Positions 39,512 to 47,790 of a DNA stretch of 64,000 nt are shown here, one piece after another; positions within the stretch are counted from its first letter, which is position 1; the number at the start of each line of letters is the position of its first letter. Both the position numbers and the translations under genes were made by a program. This stretch comes from Stenotrophomonas sp. MYb238. GTDB lineage: Bacteria; Pseudomonadota; Gammaproteobacteria; Xanthomonadales; Xanthomonadaceae. Location of the stretch: NCBI RefSeq assembly GCF_009496535.1, contig NZ_WIDL01000005.1, positions 124,001 to 188,000 on the forward strand. Direction: 5' to 3'. The notes below the pieces were generated by a model that searched no databases, was not told where the DNA came from, and saw nothing but the letters and a program-made list of their open reading frames with translations.

Positions 39512-40363
39512 TCAGCGGTACGGTCCCGGCCCGCGCCAGACCAGTTCGCCGCGCCGGTAGACGTACATCACCGTGACCACGTCGCGCGCATCGCCGATGG
39601 AGCGCAGTTCCGGCGCGTCGGGCGCGAGCAGGCGGCATTTGCTGGAGCCGCGCCTGAGCGCGACTTCCGCCGGGCAGACCATCAGGTAGCTGGTGCCCGG
39701 CAACGGGATGGACAGTTCCTTCATGCCCTGTTCCATCCAGGTACGCAGCCGCGCTTCGGCCAGCAGGTCGTAGACGATCTGGTAGCCGCCCACTTCCATG
39801 GCCGGCTCGCCGGCGGCCATGTCGTTGCGGTAGCCGTTGCGGTTGACCGGCCCGGAAGCGCGCCCGTCGTCGGGCGCGGTTTCCTTCGGCTGCCAGCCCG
39901 GCGGGCGCCCGGTCCAGGTCTGCGGGCGGCGCTGGACGCTTTCCGGCGGGCTCGTGGCCGCGGCCTGCGCGGACTCGGCGGCTGGTTGCTCCTCGCTCCT
40001 GTCCTGCTTCTGTTCCGGTTCGGCCGGTGGCTCGATGTACCTGGCCTCCGGCACCGGCTTGCGTGCATCGGCCTGCCGGCGCGCCACCGGCCTGGAGGGC
40101 CGCTTCCGGTCATTCACCGGCTTCGGCCCCGGCGGCTGGCGCGCCGTGGGCGGGGAGGGCGGCGCTTCGCCGACGAAATCCACCTTGACCCGGCCGCCGC
40201 CGGCCGTTCCCTGCGGCGTGGTCACCACCGGCGGCGTGGAATGCAGCAGGAGCAGCAGCACCAGCAGGTGCAGCAGCGCGCTCAGGATGGCGGCCGCCCA
40301 CGGTTGCAGGCGTTCGTTCCAGGGTCTGCGGTTGGAGTGCACGGAAACCGGGTCGCTGCTCAT
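39512..40363 (-). CDS. TonB-like membrane-anchored proline-rich protein of unknown function
   Basis: 283 residues. The layout is that of TonB: a short cytoplasmic N-terminus, one membrane helix (about residues 22-42, AAAILSALLHLLVLLLLLHS), a long periplasmic proline- and charge-rich linker (about 60-165), then a compact C-terminal domain. The C-terminal domain (YQIVYDLLAEARLRTWMEQG ... VVTVMYVYRRGELVWRGPG) has two cysteines (LMVCPAE and SSKCRLL) and does not show the usual TonB C-terminal motif, so a true energy transducer role is doubtful. No exbB or exbD is adjacent. I do not recognise a named family. Confidence 0.7.
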   Translation of the reverse strand: MSSDPVSVHSNRRPWNERLQPWAAAILSALLHLLVLLLLLHSTPPVVTTPQGTAGGGRVKVDFVGEAPPSPPTARQPPGPKPVNDRKRPSRPVARRQADARKPVPEARYIEPPAEPEQKQDRSEEQPAAESAQAAATSPPESVQRRPQTWTGRPPGWQPKETAPDDGRASGPVNRNGYRNDMAAGEPAMEVGGYQIVYDLLAEARLRTWMEQGMKELSIPLPGTSYLMVCPAEVALRRGSSKCRLLAPDAPELRSIGDARDVVTVMYVYRRGELVWRGPGPYR

Positions 40364-40491
40364 GCCACGTTGCGGGCGGAGGAAGGGCTGGCCCTCATGT
40401 GGGCGTCATGCCATGCGGCCGATGGGGGCGGCCATGGTAACGCCTGGCGTCGGCGGCCACGCGCGTCGCCGGCGGCATCGGCGCGTTGCGT

Positions 40492-42138
40492 TCATTCGGG
40501 CATGCGCATCGCCCGCGGCGGCGTGGTGTCGTTGCCTTCCATCCAGCCGATCCAGTGGCCCGGTCCTGCGGCCGGGTCGGGCACCGCCAGTCCGCGAGCC
40601 ACGCCCTCCGCGTCGACCAGCAGCAGGCGCGCATCGCCGCCAGCCGCATCGGTGGCGAACCGCACGCGCCTTGCCGGTGTTTCCAGCAGGTTGTCCACGG
40701 TTTCGGCCTGCATGCCGCGCACGGCCAGCGGTTCCGTTGACGGCCTGCGGCCAAGCCAGCGCGCCTGCGGCCAGGCGAACATCTCGACCTGCGCCTGCCG
40801 CTGCAACGGCAAGGCGGCGACGATCTCGGCCGGCACGTTCTCTCCCAGCGGCGCCGCGCGATCCACCACGCCGACGGCGGCGGCCACGGCGGTATGCACG
40901 GCCACCTGGCGCATGCTGCCGGCCAGCTTGGCCGTCCACACCTGACTGGGCAGCAACACCAGCGCAACCACGAGGACCAGCGACAAGGCGCGCCGTGGCG
41001 ACGATGCGCGCGCCACCGCGGCCAGCAGCAGGCCCGCCCAGAACAGGCTGGACCACACCAGGTAGCGCGGCGCCAGCAACTGGTCCGGATACGTCTGGAA
41101 ATACGCGTCCCGCACCACCGCCACCAGGGCGCCGGTGGCGGCGGCGAACAGGGCGATGCCGATGCCCAGCCGTTGTGCCGGCGCCCATGGCGTCTGCGGG
41201 GCCTGCCAGGCCTTGAGCACCTGCCACGCCAGCGCGGCCAGGCCCGCCAGCGCGATGGGAATGTGCGGGAACCAGGCCAGCATCACCGGTCCGAACCGGG
41301 CGTCGTAGGCCGATGCGACGGGCGAGAGCAGCGCGCCGGCCGCGGAGGGCAGGCGCGCGGCCAGCGCAGGGTCCAGCGCCGGCCACACGGCATGGATCCA
41401 GGGGCCGGCCAGCCAGCGCAGCCAGGACGAGACCCAGGAAAGCGGCGCGAACGCGAGCGCGCCGGTGCTGTCGCCGGTCAGCTGCAGTGCTGCCAGCGTG
41501 AGCACGAGCCCAACGGACAGCGCGGCCCATGCTGCCAGCCGCGCGCGGGTGAGCCACAGCATCGGGAAGAAGGCCGCGAACGCCGCGATGCCGCTGCCGA
41601 AGGAAAACGCCGCGGCGAAGCCGCACAGCGCGGCGATGCCCGCCGCGCCGGCGTCTGGCCGCAGCTTTCGCCCGAGCACGAGCAGGCCGGCAAGCAGCAG
41701 CGCGGTCACGCTGTAGGCATGCACGGTCTCGTTGCCATGTCCGAGCGCGCGCTGGTTGCCCAGCCAGCACAGCCCCAGCAGCAACGCCAGCGCCGCGGCG
41801 TTGCGCTGCGACGACGGCAATCCCGCCAGTTGCCGCCAGCCCAGCGCCTGCGTGGCCAGCAGCAACACGATGCCGATGCCGATCTGCAGCCACTGGCCGC
41901 CGTGCAGCCAGTGCAGTTCGGCCAGCCGCACCAGGCTGGGCAGCAGTTCGTGGTGGCCGTTGTCGGCGTTGACCACGCTCTGCGGGAACGGCGTGGACAG
42001 CAGGTGCGCCTGGAAGCGCCATTGATCGGCATACGGCACCTTGGGCGCGCGCAGCATCACCACCAGCGCGGGCAGGAGGAACGCCGCCGCCGCAAGCCAG
42101 GCGGCCGCGCGGCGCAGCGTATCGGTCGTGTTTTTCAT
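40492..42138 (-). CDS. Polytopic membrane protein of unknown function
   Basis: 548 residues from the ATG at 42138 (an ATG at 42147 adds three residues). There are about ten to eleven hydrophobic helices, for example AAAWLAAAAFLLPALVVMLR, IGIGIVLLLATQALGWRQL and LSLVLVVALVLLPSQVWTAKL. A periplasmic or cytosolic C-terminal domain of about 130 residues follows. The first loop contains APKVPYADQWRFQAHLL and NADNGHHELLPSLVRLAELH, a charged loop between the first two helices as in GT-C fold glycosyltransferases, so a lipid-linked sugar transferase is possible but unproven. No polysaccharide genes are nearby. Confidence 0.7.
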   Translation of the reverse strand: MKNTTDTLRRAAAWLAAAAFLLPALVVMLRAPKVPYADQWRFQAHLLSTPFPQSVVNADNGHHELLPSLVRLAELHWLHGGQWLQIGIGIVLLLATQALGWRQLAGLPSSQRNAAALALLLGLCWLGNQRALGHGNETVHAYSVTALLLAGLLVLGRKLRPDAGAAGIAALCGFAAAFSFGSGIAAFAAFFPMLWLTRARLAAWAALSVGLVLTLAALQLTGDSTGALAFAPLSWVSSWLRWLAGPWIHAVWPALDPALAARLPSAAGALLSPVASAYDARFGPVMLAWFPHIPIALAGLAALAWQVLKAWQAPQTPWAPAQRLGIGIALFAAATGALVAVVRDAYFQTYPDQLLAPRYLVWSSLFWAGLLLAAVARASSPRRALSLVLVVALVLLPSQVWTAKLAGSMRQVAVHTAVAAAVGVVDRAAPLGENVPAEIVAALPLQRQAQVEMFAWPQARWLGRRPSTEPLAVRGMQAETVDNLLETPARRVRFATDAAGGDARLLLVDAEGVARGLAVPDPAAGPGHWIGWMEGNDTTPPRAMRMPE

Positions 42139-42483
42139 GCGCGGCATGCTAGCAGGCGTCACGCGGCGGCCGTCGCCGAGGATGCCGCGCGCCGGGCGGC
42201 ACCGGAAGCGGACGTTCGTGTGCGGCGGTGCGCGCGAGGCGCGCGGTGATGTCGGTCCGCGGCCGTCGATACGGCAAGCCCCGATATGCGCAGGACGCTG
42301 GCCGGGCGCGCGGATGCGTCGTCCCTGCCGCCGGCCGTCGGCGCAGGCGTTCCTGCCGTTTTCATCCCCGCGTCTCTGCCTTCCTGCCGCCCGCCGCCGT
42401 GGATTTCGTAACGCAGGCAACCGTGCCCTGCATCGCCGCGGCGACAGGCTATGATGCGGGCCCCGCCACGGACTCCCAACTGC
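42139..42483. other. Divergent intergenic region
   Basis: About 345 bp between the divergent membrane-protein and histidine-phosphatase genes. Very GC-rich, with no convincing gene. The only promoter-like element is TATGAT at 42450-42455, which points toward the phosphatase. Confidence 0.4.
42450..42455 (+). promoter_or_regulatory. Putative -10 element of the histidine phosphatase gene
   Basis: TATGAT lies 28 bp before the ATG at 42484, the same spacing seen for the SUFU gene. The -35 region (near CCTGCA) is weak. Confidence 0.3.
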
Positions 42484-43128
42484 ATGCGCATCCTGCTTGC
42501 CCGCCACGGCGAAACGCCGTGGAACGCCGAAGGCCGCTACCAGGGCCAGATCGACATTCCCCTTTCGCCGGTGGGCGAGGCGCAGGCCAGGGCGCTGGGC
42601 GAGCGCCTGCAATCGCTGGACATCGCCCGTGCGGTGGCCTCGCCGCTGTCGCGCGCGCAGAGCACCGCCCGCGCCGCGCTGGGCAGCGCCCGCGCGGCGA
42701 TGCTGCAGACCGATGCGGACCTGCAGGAAATCGCCCATGGCGAATGGGAAGGCCTGCTCGCCAGCGAGATCCACGACAAGGATCCGGCGCGCCTGCGCGC
42801 CTGGCGCGAGGAGCCCGATACCGTACTGATGCCCGGCGGCGAATCGCTGCGGCAGGTGCTGGACCGCAGCTGGCGCGGACTGGCCCGCGCCGCCGAAGGG
42901 CTGGGCGCGGACGACACCCTGCTGGTGGTCGCGCACGACGCGGTCAACCGCGTGATCCTGTGCAAGGTGCTGGGCCTGCCGATCGGCAAGCTGTGGACCT
43001 TCCGCCAGGCGCCGACCACGCTGAACCTGCTCGAAGGCCCGGACGTGGAAAGCCTGGAAGTGGTACGCCTGAACGACTGCGCGCACCACACCCCGTTCTT
43101 CGGCGAGGCCAAGCACCGGGCGCTCTGA
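42484..43128 (+). CDS. Histidine phosphatase family protein (phosphoglycerate-mutase-like)
   Basis: 214 residues from the ATG at 42484, where the protein begins directly with the catalytic motif LLARHGETPWN. The other conserved elements are the arginine in SPLSRAQSTA, the glutamate in EIAHGEWEG, and the second histidine in LLVVAHDAVNRV. The branch contains cofactor-independent phosphatases such as GpmB, CobC and PhoE; a specific substrate cannot be named, though no cobalamin genes are nearby. Its stop overlaps the start of the next gene (TGATG), so the two are translationally coupled. Confidence 0.9.
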   Translation: MRILLARHGETPWNAEGRYQGQIDIPLSPVGEAQARALGERLQSLDIARAVASPLSRAQSTARAALGSARAAMLQTDADLQEIAHGEWEGLLASEIHDKDPARLRAWREEPDTVLMPGGESLRQVLDRSWRGLARAAEGLGADDTLLVVAHDAVNRVILCKVLGLPIGKLWTFRQAPTTLNLLEGPDVESLEVVRLNDCAHHTPFFGEAKHRAL

Positions 43129-43904
43129 TGGCGGTGCCACGGGCAGGCGCGCGCTGGCTGCCGGCCGCGCTGCTCGCGCTGTCGCCATTGGCGGCGATGG
43201 CGCAGCCGGTCGACGGCTGCCCGCCCTATTCCGTGCAGGACAACCGCGCGCCGCACTATCCGCCGTCCGAACTGTGGCGCCTGCTCGGCTACACGATCAA
43301 CGTGATCATCGAGGTCGACGCCTGCGGGCGGGTGACCGGCGCGCGCATCGAACGGGCCTCCGGCGTGGTGGCATTGGACGCCGCGGCACTGGCGGCGGCC
43401 CGCGCCTGGACCGTGCCGCCGCACTACCGCGGCCAGCCGCGCTACCGGCTGCCGTTCGTGTTCGAACCGCTGCCCGAGGCGCTGCCGGCGCAGGAACGCT
43501 GGCGGCCGCACGATCCGTTCTTCGAGGAGCGCAGCAGCGGTCGTGTGCCGATGCCGGCGCCGGACGCGCACGGCGCCTTGCCCGGCTACATCGCCGATCC
43601 GTATCCGATCGGCTTCCTGCAGATTCCCGAGGCCGTCGCCGCGATCGGCCCGCTGGCGCTGTTCCGCCGCTACGGCTCGCAGGCCAACTTCTGGCTGCGC
43701 GACGAGGAAGGCCTGAGCCTGTTCCAGCTCGAGGGGCCGATGATGGTGCGCAACCGCCTGGTCAGCGACGGCCGGCATCGCTTCGTGGTCACCAGCGTGC
43801 TGTGCGGCAACGACCTGGAAGCCTGCCGCCAGGCGCTGGCGGAACTGCGCGCCGCCCGCGGCCCGCAGCAGCCGGTCGCCACCGACGACTCCGCGCAGCC
43901 GTAG
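43128..43904 (+). CDS. Exported TonB_C-domain protein
   Basis: 258 residues, starting with the ATG that overlaps the preceding stop. A signal peptide (ARWLPAALLALSPLAAMA) is followed by a TonB C-terminal-like domain at about residues 30-120: RAPHYPPSELWRLLGYTINV, IIEVDACGRVTGARIERASG, VALDAAALAAARAWTVPPHY. There is no membrane anchor or proline-rich linker, so it cannot act as a normal TonB. The remaining 130 residues form an unrecognised domain (GFLQIPEAVAAIGPLALFRR, FWLRDEEGLSLFQL) with one cysteine pair (VLCGNDLEACRQ). Function unknown. Confidence 0.75.
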   Translation: MAVPRAGARWLPAALLALSPLAAMAQPVDGCPPYSVQDNRAPHYPPSELWRLLGYTINVIIEVDACGRVTGARIERASGVVALDAAALAAARAWTVPPHYRGQPRYRLPFVFEPLPEALPAQERWRPHDPFFEERSSGRVPMPAPDAHGALPGYIADPYPIGFLQIPEAVAAIGPLALFRRYGSQANFWLRDEEGLSLFQLEGPMMVRNRLVSDGRHRFVVTSVLCGNDLEACRQALAELRAARGPQQPVATDDSAQP

Positions 43905-43933
43905 GCGTCTTCGCGGCCCTTTGCAACGCTCTT

Positions 43934-44001
43934 GTAGGAGCGACTTCAGTCGCGATGGGGACTTCCCGGTACGGCCCCATCGCGACTGAAGTCGCTCCTA
44001 C
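43934..44001. repeat. GTAG-headed REP doublet (SMAG/BIME-like), copy 1
   Basis: Two 27-base arms, at 43934-43960 and 43975-44001, are perfect inverted copies separated by 14 bp. Each begins at the outside with GTAGGAG and contains its own small hairpin GCGAC-TTCA-GTCGC. This is the layout of the REP doublets associated with RAYT transposases in Stenotrophomonas and relatives. It lies between two convergent genes, where it may also act in mRNA stability or termination. No RAYT gene is in the window. Confidence 0.88.
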
Positions 44002-44075
44002 GTGTGATGCGGCGTATAGCCTGACGGCTGCGACGGCACCGACGCCGTTCCGCCGGGCAGTGAGGTTCCCCTTGG

Positions 44076-46049
44076 TCAATCGGTGCCGATGTTCTCCGCG
44101 AGGAACGATTCCAGCTGCCTGTAGAACTCCACCACGTTCTTCTCGTTGTAGAAACCATGGCCTTCTCTGGCGACGGCCATCCAGCGCGGCTTGTTGCCCG
44201 CCTTTTCCAGCGCTCTCTTCATTGCTTCGGCCTGGGCGATCGGGGTGCGTTCATCTTTTTCGCCGTGCGCTAGGAATACCGGTTGCCGGATACGGGCGAC
44301 CAGCGCCAGCGGCGAACCGGCCAGCAACGCGGCGTCGTCGTGGCCGACGAAACGTTCGATCGCGGCGCGGCCATAGTAGCTGCGCGAGGTATCGCTCCTG
44401 TTGGCCATCGCGCGCAGGTCATAGAGGCCGGCCAGGCCTGCCGCACACTTGACCAGTTCCGGCGCCCTGGCCGCCAGCATCATCGCCGAGTAGCCGCCGA
44501 AGCTCGTGCCATAGACGCAGATGCGCTGCGGATCGGCATAGCCTTTTTCCACCGCCCAGCGCATGCCCTCGATGAGGTCGTCCTGGATGCGTGTATTCCA
44601 TTTGCGGTAGCCGGATTCCTGGAAGGCATAGCCGCGATCGCTGGAGCCGCGGTAGTTGACCTGCAATACCAGATAGCCGCGCGATGCCAGGAACTGCGCG
44701 TCGGTGTCGAAATTCCATTTGTCCGCGACGTAATGCGGCCCACCGTGCGGCAGCAGCACCATGGGCAGTCTGGAAGGCTGCGCGCCTGCGGGCAGGGTCG
44801 CGTATCCGTCCAGTTCCGTTCCATCGCTGGCGGTGAAACGAAAGTATTGGCGCGATCCCATCTGGGTGGGATCGATCGCGGCGTTTTGTTGCAGCAGGCG
44901 TGCCAGCGAATCCTTCCTGCGATCCATCACCGCCCACTCGCCCGGATTGCGGTCGCTGTCGATGGCGATCAGCGACAGGTTGCCGTCCGCGCTGTGGTCG
45001 GCGAAACGCACATTCTGGCCCGGGAAACCCTTGCGCAGTTCGGCGTGCAGTTTCGCGTCGGGATTGTCCGGGTCCAGATAGACCACGCGCGGTTGACCGC
45101 CCTTTATTTCAGCGGCCAATGGCTGCCAGCTGCTGTCCCATATCACGGCGCCGACGCTGTTGAAGCCGTCCTCGGCCAGTACCTGCCGGTTGCCGAGCGA
45201 AAGGTCGGCCTTCACCAGCGAAGAAGGCCCGTTATTGGCAGCGTGGTAACCGATGACATGCTGGTTGTCGGGCGTGATGGCGATGGGCCGGAACGTACCG
45301 CCAACAGTGGCCGAAGCCAGTGCGCGCCAGTTCCTGCCTGCCGTGTCGGCCACGTACAGCAGCTGGTTCTCGTCCTTGTCGGTGCCGTAGGCGAAACGCG
45401 GTACGCCGGCCGCATCCAGCACGAAGCCCATGCCGCGTTCGCCGATGTCGGCGACAAGGCGGCTTTTGACGTTGCGCGCGCTGCTCGCGTCCACCTCGTA
45501 CACCAGCGTGGCGGGCAGGCTGTTCTCAGGCGAGGCGCGGCTCATGAAGAATTTGCCGTTGGCGTCGCGCGGCAGCCCCTCGAACACGCCGAAGCCAGGC
45601 GGGACACCGACGCCGAGCAGGGATTCCTTGTAGCCGAAGATATAGCTGTGGTTCTTGCCGTCGTAGTCCAGGCCGATGATTTCGCCGAAACTGAAAGGCT
45701 GCTCGCGCGCGCCCCGCTTGCCGCCCTTCACGTAGACGAGGCGGGTGTCGCTGATCCAGTGGATCTCGTATGCCAGCTCGTACTTGGGCAGCTTGAGGAA
45801 GGCGGTGTTGGACATGTCCGCCAGCCGGTAGATCATGATGCCGTATTCGTCATTTCCCAGATTGGCCGACACCGCGACATAGGAGCCGTTGCTGGAAATA
45901 CGGGGGTTCTCGAACGTCTGCTGCGCGGCGAAGGCTTCGATCGGCACCGTGGCCGCCATTGCCGCGCCTGTGGGGAACAGCAGCATCAATGCCGCGACCA
46001 GGCCACATGCGCGCTTCTGAAAGCGTTTCACTTCCGGGAGTTGCTTCAC
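44076..46049 (-). CDS. S9 family prolyl oligopeptidase-like peptidase, exported (copy 1)
   Basis: 657 residues from the GTG at 46049, which has GGGGAAA upstream and gives a standard signal peptide (KRACGLVAALMLLFPTGAAMA); an ATG at 46094 would add 15 residues. An N-terminal beta-propeller is followed by the alpha/beta hydrolase domain with the oxyanion-region motif LPHGGPHYVADKWNF, nucleophile serine in VYGTSFGGYSAMMLA, aspartate in HGEKDERTPI, and histidine in REGHGFYNEKN. It releases oligopeptides or acyl-amino acids in the periplasm. The base composition looks somewhat lower in GC than its neighbours. It is unlinked to the second S9 gene at 59161. Confidence 0.9.
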   Translation of the reverse strand: MKQLPEVKRFQKRACGLVAALMLLFPTGAAMAATVPIEAFAAQQTFENPRISSNGSYVAVSANLGNDEYGIMIYRLADMSNTAFLKLPKYELAYEIHWISDTRLVYVKGGKRGAREQPFSFGEIIGLDYDGKNHSYIFGYKESLLGVGVPPGFGVFEGLPRDANGKFFMSRASPENSLPATLVYEVDASSARNVKSRLVADIGERGMGFVLDAAGVPRFAYGTDKDENQLLYVADTAGRNWRALASATVGGTFRPIAITPDNQHVIGYHAANNGPSSLVKADLSLGNRQVLAEDGFNSVGAVIWDSSWQPLAAEIKGGQPRVVYLDPDNPDAKLHAELRKGFPGQNVRFADHSADGNLSLIAIDSDRNPGEWAVMDRRKDSLARLLQQNAAIDPTQMGSRQYFRFTASDGTELDGYATLPAGAQPSRLPMVLLPHGGPHYVADKWNFDTDAQFLASRGYLVLQVNYRGSSDRGYAFQESGYRKWNTRIQDDLIEGMRWAVEKGYADPQRICVYGTSFGGYSAMMLAARAPELVKCAAGLAGLYDLRAMANRSDTSRSYYGRAAIERFVGHDDAALLAGSPLALVARIRQPVFLAHGEKDERTPIAQAEAMKRALEKAGNKPRWMAVAREGHGFYNEKNVVEFYRQLESFLAENIGTD

Positions 46050-46360
46050 TGCATTTCCCCACTGTTGGATTTTCAGGCGCTGGAATCCAAACATAATTTT
46101 CGCCAGCCCGCGAGTATTCGATCGGGGCCGGGAAGGGCATGCCTTGCGACCATGCCGACCATGGTTGCCTTGCGGACGAGACAGGCAGCGGATGCGGCTC
46201 TTCCAATCTCCTCGGGAACGCGCCCGCGTGGCCAAGGTGCCCGGACTGGATGATGGCGTCCCGGACCGGCCCCGCGGTGGGTGCTGCGCGCGGTTGTATC
46301 ATGTGCGCCCATCCGCGCCGCCGTACCGTGCGCCGGCGCGCGTCATCCGAGAACCCCCGC

Positions 46361-47629
46361 ATGTCCTCCGCACGTCCGACCACGCTCGAGCAGTGGCTCG
46401 CCCATATCGACCGACAGCATCCGCAGCCTATCGCGATGGGGCTGGAGCGCGTGCGCGAGGTGGCCGGTCGCATGGGCCTGGAGCGGCCGGCGCGGCACTG
46501 CATCGTGGTCGGCGGCACCAACGGCAAGGGCTCGACGGTGGCCTTCATCGAGGCCATCGCGCGCGCCGCCGGCTGGAAGGTGGGCGCCTACACCTCGCCG
46601 CACCTTATGGCCTACAACGAGCGCGTGCGCATCGACGGCGCCGACGTGGACGACGCCACCCTGGTGAGAGGCTTCGCCGCCGTCGAGGACGCGCGCGGCG
46701 ACACGCCGCTGACCTATTTCGAATACGGCACGCTGTGCGCGTTGTGGGCGTTCGCGCGCGCCGGCCTGGATCTGGCGGTGCTGGAAGTGGGGCTGGGCGG
46801 ACGCCTGGATGCGGTCAACATCGTCGATGCCGACGTATCGGTCATCACCACCGTGGACATCGACCACGCCGACTGGCTGGGCGGCGACCGCGAAACCATC
46901 GGCCAGGAAAAGGCCGGCATCATCCGCGGCTGGAAACCGGTGATCTTGGGCGAGATCGACCCGCCGTCCAGCGTGCTGCGCCGCGCCTACGTGCTGGGCG
47001 CCAACGCTATCCGCTTCGGCAGCGATTTCTTCGCCGAGGAGGTCGACGCCAATACCTGGCGCTGGCGCGACGTGTCCTTCCGCATCGAACTGCCGCAGCC
47101 GGCGCTGTGGGCGCCGGTGCAGCGGGCCAACGCCGCGGCCGCCATCGCCGCGCTGCGCGCGCTGGACCGCCCGGTCCCGCGCGCGGCATGGGCGCAGGGC
47201 GTGGCGCAGGCGCAGGTCGCCGGACGCCTGCAGCGTTTCGAGCGCGAGGGCGTGGAAGTGCTGGTCGATGTCGGCCACAACCCGCAGGCTGCCGCTGCCC
47301 TGGGCGCCGCCCTGCAGGCCCGGCCTGCCGCCGGGCGCACCCTGGCGGTGTACGCGGCGTTGATGGACAAGGACGCCGCGGGCGTGGTCGCGGCGCTGCA
47401 GGCGCGGGTCGACCGCTGGTACCTGGCCGGGCTGGACGGCGCGCGCGGGCAGAGCGCGGAGCAGCTGCGTGCGCGTCTGGCCGGCAGCGCGGCGGGCAGC
47501 GCCCCGGCCTGCGCGAACGTCGAACAGGCGCTGGCCAGCGCGCTGGAGCACGCCCGCCGCGGCGACCGCGTGCTGGTGTTCGGCTCCTTCCACACCGTCG
47601 CCGAGGCCCTGCCGCTGCTGCGCCGGTAA
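46361..47629 (+). CDS. folC: Bifunctional folylpolyglutamate synthase/dihydrofolate synthase
   Basis: 422 residues from the ATG at 46361. FolC adds glutamate to dihydropteroate and then to reduced folates. The ATP-binding motif VVGGTNGKGSTVAFIEAIAR lies near residues 50-69, followed by YTSPHLMAYNERVRIDG, VLEVGLGGRLDAVNIV and HADWLGGDRETIGQEKAGI. The C-terminal Mur-ligase-like domain has DVGHNPQAAAALGAAL and ends VLVFGSFHTVAEAL. The order folC, dedD, cvpA, purF is the same as in E. coli, but a REP doublet and a fresh promoter separate folC from dedD here. Confidence 0.96.
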   Translation: MSSARPTTLEQWLAHIDRQHPQPIAMGLERVREVAGRMGLERPARHCIVVGGTNGKGSTVAFIEAIARAAGWKVGAYTSPHLMAYNERVRIDGADVDDATLVRGFAAVEDARGDTPLTYFEYGTLCALWAFARAGLDLAVLEVGLGGRLDAVNIVDADVSVITTVDIDHADWLGGDRETIGQEKAGIIRGWKPVILGEIDPPSSVLRRAYVLGANAIRFGSDFFAEEVDANTWRWRDVSFRIELPQPALWAPVQRANAAAAIAALRALDRPVPRAAWAQGVAQAQVAGRLQRFEREGVEVLVDVGHNPQAAAALGAALQARPAAGRTLAVYAALMDKDAAGVVAALQARVDRWYLAGLDGARGQSAEQLRARLAGSAAGSAPACANVEQALASALEHARRGDRVLVFGSFHTVAEALPLLRR

Positions 47630-47638
47630 GGGGAAACC

Positions 47639-47710
47639 GTAGGAGCGCACTTCAGTGCGCGAAGAGGCTTTCCCGGCAGAACCCCTTCGCGCACTGAAGT
47701 GCGTTCCCAC
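47639..47710. repeat. GTAG-headed REP doublet, copy 2
   Basis: Two inverted arms at 47639-47664 and about 47683-47710 with the internal hairpin GCGCAC-TTCA-GTGCGC. The right-hand head is diverged (GTGGGAACGC instead of GTAGGAGCGC). The TTCA loop is the same as in the other copies while the stem is different. It starts 10 bp after the folC stop. Confidence 0.85.
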
Positions 47711-47729
47711 CCGTTCAGCTGCGGCGACG

Positions 47730-47756
47730 TTGACCATCGGCAGCGCCGCCTATAAT
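47730..47756 (+). promoter_or_regulatory. Putative sigma-70 promoter for dedD-cvpA-purF
   Basis: TTGACC at 47730-47735 and a perfect TATAAT at 47751-47756 with a 15-bp spacer, shorter than the ideal 17. It lies 34 bp before the dedD GTG and just after the REP doublet. Confidence 0.55.
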
Positions 47757-47790
47757 CGCCGGACATTCGCCTGCCGCCCGACGCCCTGCC

